The notes under the pieces: generated by a model
The model's database searches: none
Told to the model about the DNA's origin: nothing
Seen by the model: the letters and a program-made list of their open reading frames with translations, nothing else
Position numbers and translations under genes: made by a program
Source of the DNA: an uncultured Tessaracoccus sp.
Lineage (GTDB): Bacteria; Actinomycetota; Actinomycetes; Propionibacteriales; Propionibacteriaceae
DNA length: 64,000 nucleotides
Assembly (NCBI RefSeq): GCF_947286155.1
Contig: NZ_CAMYPD010000006.1
Location: 15,153-79,152 of the forward strand
Reading direction: 5' to 3'
Part shown: piece after piece, positions 52,068-61,588 of the stretch
Layout of the letters: each line of letters starts with the position of its first letter
How positions within the stretch are numbered: position 1 is the stretch's first letter

Positions 52068-53993
52068 TCATGGTGCGCCCCGCAGGCGGCGCAGCGCGTC
52101 GGATGCCACCTCCACGTCGTTGGTGATCCAAAACTCTGGCATCGAGCGCAAAAGGAATGATCCGTAGCGAGCGGTGGCGAGCCGCGAGTCGAGTACAGCC
52201 ACCACACCCCGATCTGACGAGCGACGGATCAAGCGACCGGCACCCTGCGCCAGCAGCAAGGCCGCGTGCGTGGCGGCCACCGACATGAACCCGTTGCCAC
52301 CGGCGTCGCTCACCGCCTTCTGCCTCGCCTGCATGAGCGGATCGTCTGGACGGGGGAAGGGAATCTTCTCGATGATGACCAGCTGACACGTCTCCCCCGG
52401 CACGTCCACGCCTTGCCACAGCGACAGCGTGCCGAACAGGCTCGTCTCTGGGTCGTCAATGAATCGGCGGGTGAGTTCTGACAACTGCGCGTCGCCCTGG
52501 CACAACACCGTAAACGACGGCAGCGCCTTGCGCACGTGATCCGCGGCCTGCTCCGCCGAACGCCGGGAGGCAAAGAGCCCGAGGGTTCTCCCACCTGCCG
52601 CCCAGACGAGTTCCGCGATCTGCTCTTTCATGGCCTCGGACATACCGTCGCGGTCGGGTTTGGGCAGCGACTTCGCCACGTACAAGATGCCCTGTGTTCC
52701 GTAGTCGAACGGTGAACCGACGTCGATGCCTTTCCACTGCAAATCCGAGGGAATCAAGCCGACCGAACGCGCCACTGAGTCGAAGTTGCCGCCGAGCGAG
52801 AGCGTCGCCGACGTCAGCACCGTCGTCGTTTCCCCAAACACGTGTTCACGTAGCAAGCCAGCGACATTGAGCGGCGCGACGAACACCGCTCGCCCCATCA
52901 CTTCGGATTCTGCAACCCACACCACGTCGGCGTCGGCGAGGGTGGCGATGCGGCCGGCGATGTCGTAGATCTCGCGCACAGCGCCCAACACCTGAGATTT
53001 CTCGGCGTCGTCCTTCGCAGTGCCGATGGCCGTGGCCACCTTGCGTGCGACGTCGCGAACCAGCGCGGCGGCACGCGTGATCTCCAGGTTGGCATCGAGT
53101 ACGCGCCCCACGTCAGCGTCGGCGAGGGCCTCTCGGAATTCGTCGGCAACTTCGAGGAAACCAGCACCTAGATCGTCGTTGACATGGTCGAGCGCGCGCT
53201 TCGCGGCGCGTTCGATGATGCCCGGGGTGAGCTCGTCGGTGGCGGCGTTGGTGATCCGGCTCACCAGCTCGTGCGCCTCGTCGATGATGACTGCGTCGTG
53301 CTCGGGCAGCGCAGTACCACTGTGCATCGCGTTGATGGCCAGGAGTGCGTGGTTGGTGACTACCAGGTCGGCTTCACGGGCCTGCTCGCGCGACAGCTCA
53401 ACCCGGCACTCGTCGATGAATGGGCACGAAGCGCCTAAGCATTCGCGGGTGGGGATAGAGACCTGCTGCCACGCGAGCGGGGTGTGCGCGGGAGCGTCGT
53501 CGCGGTCAGCCAGCCCGCCGGATTCCACCTGCTCCTCCACCCACTCACGCAGCCGCAGCACCTCGGAACCCGTGTCGCTCACCTGCACCGTCTCCGAGCC
53601 CAGTAGCGCCGACTGCTCTGGTTGCACACCGTCGCGCGCTCGGTACAGACACGCGTAATTGGTGCGCCCTTTCAGGATGGCGGTGCGCGGGCGTTCGCCC
53701 GTGGTGCGCTCCATGGCGACGAGCGCCGTCGGAATGTCCTTCGTTGCCAGCTGGGCTTGGAGGGCGAGGGTGGCCGTCGCGACGACGATGCGCTCTCCCT
53801 TCTCAGCCGCACGGTGCAGCGCAGGTATCAGGTAGCCGAGCGACTTACCCGTACCCGTGCCTGCCTGCACGAGCAGATGCTCCTGAGTGTCGAGAGCGGC
53901 GCCCACCGCTTCGACCATCTCTTGCTGCCCAGCACGCGTCTGCCCGCCGAAGCTCTCGACGGCGGCCTCCAGAACGTCGAGGGAGCTAACCAT
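52068..53993 (-). CDS. dinG: DinG-type ATP-dependent DNA helicase
   Basis: This 641-residue XPD/DinG-like 5'-3' helicase resolves R-loops and replication blocks. Walker A is AGTGTGKSLGYLIP near residue 43, and the DEAH box is IIDEAHELV. The Fe-S cluster ligands fit YACLYR followed by CLGASCPFIDEC, so the four-cysteine cluster is intact. Late motifs are GTLSLWQGVDVPG and QGAGRLIRRSSD. The ATG at 53993 overlaps the hflX stop by 8 bases, so it is translated from the hflX-dinG transcript. In E. coli dinG is SOS-induced; no LexA box was seen here. Confidence 0.92.
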   Translation of the reverse strand: MVSSLDVLEAAVESFGGQTRAGQQEMVEAVGAALDTQEHLLVQAGTGTGKSLGYLIPALHRAAEKGERIVVATATLALQAQLATKDIPTALVAMERTTGERPRTAILKGRTNYACLYRARDGVQPEQSALLGSETVQVSDTGSEVLRLREWVEEQVESGGLADRDDAPAHTPLAWQQVSIPTRECLGASCPFIDECRVELSREQAREADLVVTNHALLAINAMHSGTALPEHDAVIIDEAHELVSRITNAATDELTPGIIERAAKRALDHVNDDLGAGFLEVADEFREALADADVGRVLDANLEITRAAALVRDVARKVATAIGTAKDDAEKSQVLGAVREIYDIAGRIATLADADVVWVAESEVMGRAVFVAPLNVAGLLREHVFGETTTVLTSATLSLGGNFDSVARSVGLIPSDLQWKGIDVGSPFDYGTQGILYVAKSLPKPDRDGMSEAMKEQIAELVWAAGGRTLGLFASRRSAEQAADHVRKALPSFTVLCQGDAQLSELTRRFIDDPETSLFGTLSLWQGVDVPGETCQLVIIEKIPFPRPDDPLMQARQKAVSDAGGNGFMSVAATHAALLLAQGAGRLIRRSSDRGVVAVLDSRLATARYGSFLLRSMPEFWITNDVEVASDALRRLRGAP

Positions 53994-55380
53994 GGCGCAT
54001 CAGCTCATCGGCGAGGTCGGGCTTCGCGAACCCGACGATGTGCGTGCCCTGCTCGACGTGCTCGATGCTGTGGATGAGGGCCTCCTTGTGCACGCGGTCG
54101 ACGAGATCGCCTCGCGAGTACGGCACCACCACGTCGACGGGCACTTCCGGCTTCGGCAGACGTTCGGCGATCACATCGCGCAACTCGTCGATGCCGCTGC
54201 CGGTGCGGGCCGACGTGACAACTGCGTCCGGATAGTTGGCACGCAACATCATGAGAGTGGTTGCATCCGCGCGGTCAGCTTTGTTGAACACGAGTTGTTC
54301 GGGCACCGAACTCGCACCGATCTCATTCAGCACCGTGCGCACCGCGTCGATCTGGCCCTCAGGCGCGGGGTCAGAGGCGTCGACGACGTGCAACAGCAGA
54401 TCTGCATCGACGGATTCCTCCAGCGTGGAACGGAACGCCTCCACCAGGTCGTGTGGCAAGTGCCGCACGAACCCGACGGTGTCCGTCAGCGTGAACACAC
54501 GTCCGTCGTCGGTTTGGGAGCGTCGCGTCGTGGGATCGAGTGTGGCGAACAGGGCATTTTCGACGAGTACGCCGGCGCCGGTGATGCGGTTGAGCAGCGA
54601 CGATTTTCCAGCGTTGGTGTATCCGACGATGGCGACGCTGGGCACAGCGTTGCGTTTACGTTCGGCTCGCTTCGATTCGCGCTGCTGCTCCATCTCGTTC
54701 AGCTTGCGACGCAGTTGGGCGATGCGCACGCCGATGCGCCGACGGTCCGTCTCGATCCGGGTTTCGCCCGGGCCTCGGCCGCCGATACCCGCGCCGCCCG
54801 CCGCGCGCCCACCGGCCTGGCGCGACAAGTTGCCACCCCAACCGCGCAGCCGCTGCTTCAGATACCCCAGCTGGGCCATCTCGACTTGGGCCTTGCCTTC
54901 CGCAGATTTCGCGTGTTGCGCGAAGATGTCGAGGATCAGCCCGGTACGATCGACGACCTTGACCCCGATGCGGTCTTCCAGGTTACGTAGCTGGGCCGCC
55001 TCGAGTTCGCCGTCGCAAATCACCGTGTCTGCCCCTGTGGCCTGCACCACCTCGCGAATCTCGGCCACTTTGCCGCTACCGACGTAGGTGGCCGGGTCAG
55101 GCGTAGAGCGGCGCTGGACGAGCGCGTCGAGCACCTGGGAGCCCGCGGTTTCGCTGAGCAGCTTCAGCTCGGCCATGGCGTTGTCGGCGTCGGCTTGTGT
55201 GCCGGACGTCCACACACTCACGAGCACCACTCGCTCGAGCCGCAGCTGGCGATACTCGACCTCGGAGATGTCGCCCAGCTCGGTGGACATGCCAGCCACG
55301 CGCCTGAGCGCATGGCGATCCGCAAGATCTTCTTGGGCGCCGTCGTAGGAGAAGTCGTCGTTGGTCGTCATGATTGGCAT
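53986..55380 (-). CDS. hflX: GTPase HflX
   Basis: This 464-residue ribosome-splitting GTPase has the N-terminal HflX domain (TYVGSGKVAEIREVV, then ILDIFAQHAKSAEGKAQVEMAQ), the Gly/Arg-rich loop GRGPGETRIETDRR, a helical coiled region, and the G domain with G1 GYTNAGKS, G3 DTVGFVRHLP and G4 NKAD. It rescues stalled ribosomes under heat or antibiotic stress. The start is ATG at 55380. The acidic N-terminal extension of about 35 residues is typical of actinobacteria. It is coupled to dinG downstream and 60 bases from dapF upstream. Confidence 0.95.
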   Translation of the reverse strand: MPIMTTNDDFSYDGAQEDLADRHALRRVAGMSTELGDISEVEYRQLRLERVVLVSVWTSGTQADADNAMAELKLLSETAGSQVLDALVQRRSTPDPATYVGSGKVAEIREVVQATGADTVICDGELEAAQLRNLEDRIGVKVVDRTGLILDIFAQHAKSAEGKAQVEMAQLGYLKQRLRGWGGNLSRQAGGRAAGGAGIGGRGPGETRIETDRRRIGVRIAQLRRKLNEMEQQRESKRAERKRNAVPSVAIVGYTNAGKSSLLNRITGAGVLVENALFATLDPTTRRSQTDDGRVFTLTDTVGFVRHLPHDLVEAFRSTLEESVDADLLLHVVDASDPAPEGQIDAVRTVLNEIGASSVPEQLVFNKADRADATTLMMLRANYPDAVVTSARTGSGIDELRDVIAERLPKPEVPVDVVVPYSRGDLVDRVHKEALIHSIEHVEQGTHIVGFAKPDLADELMRHG

Positions 55381-55440
55381 ATTCTCTCAGCCACCACTGA
55401 CAGCTCCAAGTGGGCGCGACGAACCTGTGGAAAACCCGGC

Positions 55441-56253
55441 TCAGTGCTCGTGAAAATCACCACTTGCGACGATCACCGCCGGGCCCGTGAGTACTGCCTC
55501 ATCGCCATTGAACTCAACGAGCAGTTGTCCGCCTGGCACGGTCACTTGCACTGGCCCGTCGACACCGAAGCGCGAACGGTACGCGGCCGCCGCAGCGACG
55601 ACGCCCGTACCGCAGCTCATGGTTTCGCCGACCCCGCGCTCGTGCACCCGCATGGCGAGCTCGCCTGAGCCATCGACGCGCACAAACTCGACGTTCACGC
55701 CGTCTGGAAAGAGGCTGCTTGGTTCCACCACGGGCGGTGTGTGCAGGTCGAGAGCAGCGAGGTCCTCGTCGCCGATGAACGCCACGGCGTGGGGATTGCC
55801 GACGTTGACCGGCACGGCGTCGAAGGTCACATCACCGACGGTGACCCGTGCCGTATCATCGCCTATCGCCGCACGCCCGACACTCACCGCGACGCCGCCA
55901 GCCACGAACCGCGCGTGCTTCACTCCGGCGCGCGTGGCCACGTCGAATTCTCGTTCGTTCAGCATCTGTTCACTGCGCAGGAATTCGGCGAACACGCGAA
56001 GCCCGTTGCCGCACATCTCTGCGAGGGTGCCGTCGGCATTCCAGTAGTCCATGAACCACAGGTCCGGGTCGCCTTCCCAGCCCTCGACGAGCCCGGCGCG
56101 CACCGCGCGGATCACGCCGTCGCCGCCGATGCCTCCCCGCCGGTCCGCCAAGGCGCGAACGAGCTCAGGCGTCATCTCTCGCATGCCACCCGGGTCTTTG
56201 AGCAGCACGAAGTCGTTGTGCGTGCCGTGTCCTTTACGGAAATGAATACCCAT
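55441..56253 (-). CDS. dapF: diaminopimelate epimerase
   Basis: This 270-residue enzyme converts LL- to meso-diaminopimelate for lysine and peptidoglycan synthesis. Both active-site cysteines are present: MCGNGLRVFAE near residue 73 and MSCGTGVV near residue 218. KGHGTHNDFVLL near the N-terminus and RDGSGELAMRVHERG are also conserved. The start is ATG at 56253, 10 bases after miaA. The arrangement miaA-dapF-hflX is standard in actinobacteria. Confidence 0.95.
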   Translation of the reverse strand: MGIHFRKGHGTHNDFVLLKDPGGMREMTPELVRALADRRGGIGGDGVIRAVRAGLVEGWEGDPDLWFMDYWNADGTLAEMCGNGLRVFAEFLRSEQMLNEREFDVATRAGVKHARFVAGGVAVSVGRAAIGDDTARVTVGDVTFDAVPVNVGNPHAVAFIGDEDLAALDLHTPPVVEPSSLFPDGVNVEFVRVDGSGELAMRVHERGVGETMSCGTGVVAAAAAYRSRFGVDGPVQVTVPGGQLLVEFNGDEAVLTGPAVIVASGDFHEH

Positions 56254-56263
56254 CCTGGCTCCT

Positions 56264-57193
56264 TCATGCCTGCAGCGCTTGGGCGACATCTGCGGTAATC
56301 GTCGACACGTTGCTGTCGTCGCCTGCCACCAACCAGCGTATGCGAGGATCCCTGCGGTACCAGCCCAGCTGTTTCCGGAAGAACTTCCTCGTGGCTCGCT
56401 TCACGGCGTCCTTCGCCTCGTCCTCGGTGAGTTCCCCGTCGAGCATCTGCACCACTTGCCGGTACCCGATGGCGCGCAGCGCTGTCCGGCCTTCTCTCAG
56501 GCCCACATCGAGCAGCGCGCGCACCTCGTCGACGAGCCCCGCCTCCCACATACCGTCAACACGAGCATCGATCCGAGCGTCGAGCACGTCACGCGGCAGG
56601 TCGAGCCCGTACTGTTGGACCCCTTCTAGCTCGTACGTCCATTGCGGCAACGTCGGTGTGTGACCGCCCGTAAGTTCGTGAATCTCGAGCGCGCGCACGA
56701 TGCGCCGCCCATTGCCCGGCTCAATGTTCTCTGCAGACGACGGCGCCACCTCGCGCAACCGCTCATGCAACGCTGGCGCTCCCACGCGGGCAAGCTCCGC
56801 TTCCCACTTCACACGCACCTGTTCGTCGGACCCCGGGAAATGGAATGCATCGGTGATGGCGCGGGTGTACAGCGGCGATCCGCCCACGACGATCGGTACG
56901 CCGCCTCGGTTCCGAATGTCCGCTATCACGGCTCGAGCCTGCACCTGGAACTCCGCCACCGATGCCTGCTCAGTGACCTCCATAATGTCGATCAGATGAT
57001 GCGCAATGCCCTGGCGCTCCTCATGCGTCGGCTTGGCGGTGCCGATGTTCATTCCACGGTAGACGAGCATGGAATCCGCGTTCACGATCTCCGTGAGAAT
57101 CCCGGCGGCTCGCAGCTGCACCGCGACGTCGACGGCGAGCGCGGACTTGCCGCTGGCGGTCGGGCCAATCAGGACAATCACGGGTTGAGTCAT
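56264..57193 (-). CDS. miaA: tRNA dimethylallyltransferase
   Basis: This 309-residue enzyme adds a dimethylallyl group to A37 of tRNAs reading U-initial codons. It has the P-loop GPTASGKSALAVDVA, the substrate region NADSMLVYRGMNIGTAKP, LSGxPL-like VVGGSPLYTRAI, and the C-terminal YRQVVQMLDGELT and RKFFRKQLGWYRRDPRI. The start is ATG at 57193. MiaB, encoded about 370 bases away on the same strand, performs the next step (methylthiolation). Confidence 0.95.
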   Translation of the reverse strand: MTQPVIVLIGPTASGKSALAVDVAVQLRAAGILTEIVNADSMLVYRGMNIGTAKPTHEERQGIAHHLIDIMEVTEQASVAEFQVQARAVIADIRNRGGVPIVVGGSPLYTRAITDAFHFPGSDEQVRVKWEAELARVGAPALHERLREVAPSSAENIEPGNGRRIVRALEIHELTGGHTPTLPQWTYELEGVQQYGLDLPRDVLDARIDARVDGMWEAGLVDEVRALLDVGLREGRTALRAIGYRQVVQMLDGELTEDEAKDAVKRATRKFFRKQLGWYRRDPRIRWLVAGDDSNVSTITADVAQALQA

Positions 57194-57288
57194 AGGCCAA
57201 GTGTGTCACCATGGAAGCACCAGGTTGGTATGGATTCGCTTTCAGCACTGATCTGGATATCACTCCACGAATTGTGAAAGGAAGCGAC

Positions 57289-57480
57289 ATGGGAATGTTC
57301 GACGACATTAAGAACAAGGTTGCTGGCCAGGATCCAGACAAGCTTCGCGAGGGCGTCGAAAAGGCTGGCGACTTCGTCGACGAGAAGACCGACAGCAAAT
57401 ACGCCGACAAGGTCGACAAGGCGCAAGACTTCGCCAACGACCAGCTCGACAAGCTCGGCGGCAAGAACGACAACAAGTGA
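57289..57480 (+). CDS. MT0933-like antitoxin family protein
   Basis: This 63-residue charged helical protein matches the MT0933/Rv0909-like antitoxin family: MGMFDDIKNKVAGQ followed by the KAGDFVDEKT, KYADKVDKAQDFAND pattern. The start is ATG at 57289, with an AAGGAAG site. No Rv0910-type toxin (START-like) gene is adjacent, so it is a solo copy; many actinobacteria carry such orphans, and their function is unsettled. The flanking genes are on the other strand. Confidence 0.75.
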   Translation: MGMFDDIKNKVAGQDPDKLREGVEKAGDFVDEKTDSKYADKVDKAQDFANDQLDKLGGKNDNK

Positions 57481-57562
57481 ACCGGTGCGGGCTGAGCCCC
57501 GCAACGTAGACGCTCACCCGAAGGCCGGGGCCTCCTGACTACACGCTACTTGTGGGTACAGG

Positions 57563-59029
57563 TTAGGTTCCGGCCTTCGGCCGTAGTGTGGGCATGCCCA
57601 GGCCCACCCCCGTCGGGCGGGCAGGGCCTTCCTCACGTAGCTGCCATGCGTCGCCACCGCGAGTGCGACGCAGATCGCGGATGGGCTCGTCGGAGTTCAG
57701 GTGATGCGGCGCGGCGTAGGTGATGCGCGCTGTCGCGATGTCGCCGGGGCGCGGGCGCTCGGCTGGATCATCGCTCACCGCCACGTGCACCAGTCGGTTG
57801 TCGCGCGCGCGTCCGCTCATGCGCTGCGTCTCGCCGTCCTTGCGCCCTTCGCCCACTGCGAACATGACCTCGACGTCGGTGCCCTCCAGCTTGCGGTTCT
57901 CCTCCCACGCAATCTGGTCGACGAGCTGCACGAGGCGCTCGTAACGCTCCTGCACGACGGGCTTCGGCACCTGGTTCTCCATCTCGCCCGCCGGTGTGCC
58001 CGGACGGATCGAGTACTGGAACGTGAACGCCGCCGAGAACCGCGACTGCTCCACCACGCGCAGCGTGTCTTCAAAGTCCTCGTCAGTTTCGCCAGGGAAG
58101 CCCACGATGATGTCGGTGGTGATCGCCGCATGCGGAATCGCATCGCGCACGTTCGCGAGGATGTCGAGGAACCGCTTCGAACGGTACGAGCGCCGCATGG
58201 ACTTCAAGATGGCATCCGATCCAGACTGCAACGGCATGTGCAGGCTCGGCATCACGTTGGGCGTTTCCGCCATGGCCGCGATCACGTCGTCGGTGAAATC
58301 CTTGGGATGGGGCGACGTGAACCGCACGCGCTCCAACCCGTCGATCTCCCCACAGGCGCGCAGCAGCTTCGCGAAGGCCTGGCGGTCGCCGAATTCGACG
58401 CCGTAGGCGTTCACGTTTTGGCCGAGCAAGGTGATCTCCTGGACACCCTCGTCGACGAGCATGCGGATCTCGGCGAGGATGTCGCCGGGTCGACGGTCGG
58501 TCTCCTTGCCGCGCAGCTGCGGGACGATGCAGAAGGTGCAGGTGTTGTTGCAGCCCACCGAGATGGACACCCACCCCGAGTACGGCGATTCGCGCTTGCT
58601 CGGCAGATTCGACGGGAACGTCTCCAGCGCTTCCTTGATCTCTACCTGCGCCTGTTGTTCCACACGGGCGCGCTCCAACAGCGTCGGCAGCGAACCGACG
58701 TTGTGCGTACCGAACACGACGTCCACCCACGGCGCTCGCTTCACGATGGTGTCGCGGTCTTTTTGGGCCATGCATCCGCCCACCGCGATCTGCATGCCGG
58801 GGTGCTGCTCCTTGACTCGCGCCATGTGCCCGAGGTTGCCGTAGAGCCGGTTGTCCGCGTTCTCGCGCACCGCGCAGGTGTTGAACACGACGACATCCGC
58901 CCCAGCCGAGGGGCCCTCGCCCTCGGCGCGCACCATGCCCGCGTCCTCGAGGAGGCCGCTGATGCGTTCGGAGTCGTGCACGTTCATCTGGCACCCGTAG
59001 GTGATTACGTGGTAGCTGCGCTCAGTCAT
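57563..59029 (-). CDS. miaB: tRNA (i6A37) methylthiotransferase MiaB
   Basis: This 488-residue radical-SAM enzyme adds a methylthio group to i6A37. The N-terminal UPF0004 domain has Cys13, Cys52 and Cys86 for the auxiliary cluster. The radical-SAM cluster is at Cys160, Cys164 and Cys167 (GCNNTCTFC). FxGETxxDFEDTL and the C-terminal TRAM domain (DVEVMFAVGEG) are present. The start is ATG at 59029; the open frame continues upstream without support. It shares a pathway with miaA. Confidence 0.95.
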   Translation of the reverse strand: MTERSYHVITYGCQMNVHDSERISGLLEDAGMVRAEGEGPSAGADVVVFNTCAVRENADNRLYGNLGHMARVKEQHPGMQIAVGGCMAQKDRDTIVKRAPWVDVVFGTHNVGSLPTLLERARVEQQAQVEIKEALETFPSNLPSKRESPYSGWVSISVGCNNTCTFCIVPQLRGKETDRRPGDILAEIRMLVDEGVQEITLLGQNVNAYGVEFGDRQAFAKLLRACGEIDGLERVRFTSPHPKDFTDDVIAAMAETPNVMPSLHMPLQSGSDAILKSMRRSYRSKRFLDILANVRDAIPHAAITTDIIVGFPGETDEDFEDTLRVVEQSRFSAAFTFQYSIRPGTPAGEMENQVPKPVVQERYERLVQLVDQIAWEENRKLEGTDVEVMFAVGEGRKDGETQRMSGRARDNRLVHVAVSDDPAERPRPGDIATARITYAAPHHLNSDEPIRDLRRTRGGDAWQLREEGPARPTGVGLGMPTLRPKAGT

Positions 59030-59134
59030 AACCGCACCAGGGTACCTGGCTGAGCGCGGCCACACCCAACCGCGTCGGGGGCGCATCAAGCCCAGCTACT
59101 CTGGTACGCACGGCACACGGGAAGGACGAACGCC

Positions 59135-60652
59135 ATGACCTCACCACAACTTCGCCAGTTTCCCTCTCTCGCAGGCGCAACGAGCGTCACCGCGCAACGC
59201 AACTCCTTGAGCGCAGACCTTGCCATCGCCGAGGCGCCAGAGCGTCGTCGGTTCCACTTCCCCGGGGCTTGCCGCTTGCCCGACGGCACGTTGCTCGTCG
59301 TCGCTCGGCAGGGGAAAGAGCACGTTGATCCGACGGGCATCATTCAACTTGTGCGCTCCACCGACGACGGGGCGACGTGGAGCGAGCCCGTCACTATCTG
59401 GGATTCCGATCATGACGACCGCGATCCGATGGTGAGCGTCGGCCCCACCGGGGGTGTGCACCTCATCTTCTTCACGCGGACAGAGCCGGAGCTGGGCGAG
59501 ATCGAGGCCGCAGGAGTGCGTGTCATGTCGAGCGACGACGGCGGCTACAACTGGACCATGCCGACCCGGCTGGAAAACTCGCGCCCGGGTTGGCTGGCCT
59601 CGCACGGCCAGGTCATGGAGACGACCAACGGCACACTCGTCGCGCCGGTGTATGGCCGCACGTGGTCGGGTATCTCCCGGTCGTTGGACGGCGGGGAGTC
59701 GTTCCCCGCCTCCGAGCAGTACGTCTTCGACACGTTGGGCGTGGCCACGAACGAGGTCACGTTGACACTCATGGACGGGGTGCTCATCGCCTGGTTGCGC
59801 CCGGCGAAGGCCGGAACACCGTCGCTGCTGTTCCGATCACACGACGATGGAGCAACGTGGGAAGGCCCCGAGCCCACCAGCATTATGCAGTCATCGGCCG
59901 CCGCTCAGCCTCTTCCCGACGGGCGTCTGCTGGTGGCTTGGGGGGACGTTTCCGGGCGCTACGGAGATCGACGTGTCACCTGCGTCGGCATCATCTCCGA
60001 TCCGCTCGCACCATGGACCGATGTGGCGCCGCTTCCCGTATGGGACGCGCTCAATAACGACCAGGCCAATCCCGCGCTCACGTTGCTGACCGACGGCACA
60101 CCGCTTGTGGTCGTCAACGACTACGCGTCGCGTCAGCTCGTCGGCATCCGCATGCCAATCGCAACGATCGACGCCACCGTGCGCGACGAGGCACAGCTGG
60201 AAGGAAGCATCGATCTGCTCTCGATGGTGCTCGACGGCCGGGCCGCACTCGAGACGAATGCCCCCGAACCAACGGAAGGGCCGGCAGCGCCCGAACGCCT
60301 GTTCGACGGCAAGCTCCGGCTCGCGACAGCGCTCATGGGCGCTGACGACCAGACGGAGCTCTGCGCCACGCTGCGCTTTGCTCACCCACTCGCGGTGCGC
60401 GAGGTGGGCGTCGCCCTGCGCCCCGGCGAATGGCAAAACGCCGAGGTCGAGGTAGAACGTCAAGACGGCGGTTGGCACGTCGCAGGCACACTCGAGCATG
60501 GCTGGCGGCTGGGCGACGTCGATTGGCTGGCGCTCGACGGTGGCGAGGTGCAGGCGGTGCGTGTCACGTCGCGCCTCAATCCGGCTGAGCGCCCGCGGTG
60601 GAGCGGCGAGGAGTCGCCAACGATTGCCATCAGCCAGATTGCTCTGCGATGA
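59135..60652 (+). CDS. BNR-repeat sialidase/glycosidase-like protein
   Basis: This 505-residue protein has four Asp-box (BNR) repeats of the S-x-D-x-G-x-x-W type: STDDGATWSEP, SSDDGGYNWT, SLDGGESF and SHDDGATWEG. They mark a six-bladed beta-propeller as in sialidases. FPGACRLPDGTLLVVAR resembles the arginine-proximal region of the family. No signal peptide was found, so it would act inside the cell or be exported by another route. The last 130 residues form a separate beta-rich domain (RFAHPLAVREVGVALRPGEWQNAEVEVE), similar to discoidin-like carbohydrate-binding modules. The start has GGAAGG. The aldose epimerase gene follows 48 bases later. Confidence 0.7.
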   Translation: MTSPQLRQFPSLAGATSVTAQRNSLSADLAIAEAPERRRFHFPGACRLPDGTLLVVARQGKEHVDPTGIIQLVRSTDDGATWSEPVTIWDSDHDDRDPMVSVGPTGGVHLIFFTRTEPELGEIEAAGVRVMSSDDGGYNWTMPTRLENSRPGWLASHGQVMETTNGTLVAPVYGRTWSGISRSLDGGESFPASEQYVFDTLGVATNEVTLTLMDGVLIAWLRPAKAGTPSLLFRSHDDGATWEGPEPTSIMQSSAAAQPLPDGRLLVAWGDVSGRYGDRRVTCVGIISDPLAPWTDVAPLPVWDALNNDQANPALTLLTDGTPLVVVNDYASRQLVGIRMPIATIDATVRDEAQLEGSIDLLSMVLDGRAALETNAPEPTEGPAAPERLFDGKLRLATALMGADDQTELCATLRFAHPLAVREVGVALRPGEWQNAEVEVERQDGGWHVAGTLEHGWRLGDVDWLALDGGEVQAVRVTSRLNPAERPRWSGEESPTIAISQIALR

Positions 60653-60700
60653 TGCGCACCAGGCTCCCGGCAATGCGCATGGGCCGATAGGCTGCTCCAC

Positions 60701-61582
60701 ATGAGCATCTCGCCGACAGGAACGCAGTACCGCATCGCCAAGGGAGATTTCGCCGCAGTCATCGGCGAAGTGGGGGCCACTCTTCAAAGCCTCACTTGGC
60801 AAGGTGCGGAAGTGCTGCAGTCGCTTCCGGAAGGCGAACCGTTCAAGCCCTGGTTCGGGACGTCGCTAGCGCCTTGGCCCAACCGCGTGCGTGATGGGCG
60901 TTACACGTTCGATGGCGAGGCCCTCCAGCTGCCGATCAATGAACCGGAGCGCGCATGCGCCCTGCACGGATTGGCATATGCGCTGGAGTGGCGCCTGGTT
61001 GAACGCACCGACGAGCACGTCACCCTGAGCGCCACCGTCTACCCGCAGGTCGGCTGGCCGGGCATCTGCCAGGTGGAGAGCCGCTTCGAGGTGGTCGACG
61101 AGGGCCTCCAAGTCACGTGGCGCGCGAAGAACGTCGGCTCCGTGGCATTTCCGTTCGGCTACGGATCGCACGTCTATTTCCGCTTCGACGACCTTGCCGA
61201 GGTGGTGCTCACCTCTCCGTTTGAGCAAGAACTCTACGTCGACGAGCGCCTGCTGCCGACGGAACTCGGCGAGCTCTCCCCCGAGCACGACTTCCGCACT
61301 GCTCGCCCACTTGGTGATGCAACATTCGACACCGCCTTCACCGCGGCGCCCACCGGGTGGGAAGTGGCGGTGGAAGGCTGCGGGCGCACCGTCTCGCTGT
61401 GGGGCGACGAACACCACCCGTGGATTCAGGTGTTCACCCACCCCGACCTCCCCGCCATCGCCATCGAACCCATGACGTGCGGCCCCGACGCCTTCAACGA
61501 GGGCATCACCCACGACGACACACTCCGCCTCGAGCCAGGCGACGAAGCCAGCGGAACGTGGGGCATCCGGGTGCAGGGATAA
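60701..61582 (+). CDS. aldose 1-epimerase (galactose mutarotase) family
   Basis: This 293-residue protein interconverts alpha and beta anomers of hexoses. Catalytic His residues lie in ALHGLAY (near residue 88) and YGSHVYFRF (near 152), and the catalytic Glu is in AIEPMTCGPDAFN near 250. The N-terminal SLTWQGAEVLQ and APWPNRVRDG are standard. The start is ATG at 60701. It follows the BNR-repeat gene, so the two may serve catabolism of one sugar, but the sugar is unknown. Confidence 0.9.
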   Translation: MSISPTGTQYRIAKGDFAAVIGEVGATLQSLTWQGAEVLQSLPEGEPFKPWFGTSLAPWPNRVRDGRYTFDGEALQLPINEPERACALHGLAYALEWRLVERTDEHVTLSATVYPQVGWPGICQVESRFEVVDEGLQVTWRAKNVGSVAFPFGYGSHVYFRFDDLAEVVLTSPFEQELYVDERLLPTELGELSPEHDFRTARPLGDATFDTAFTAAPTGWEVAVEGCGRTVSLWGDEHHPWIQVFTHPDLPAIAIEPMTCGPDAFNEGITHDDTLRLEPGDEASGTWGIRVQG

Positions 61583-61588
61583 CCCTGG

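Noticed and set aside
57487..57503. Short hairpin TGCGGG/CCCGCA after the MT0933-like gene
   Set aside because: Only 6 bp and no T-run; too weak to call a terminator.
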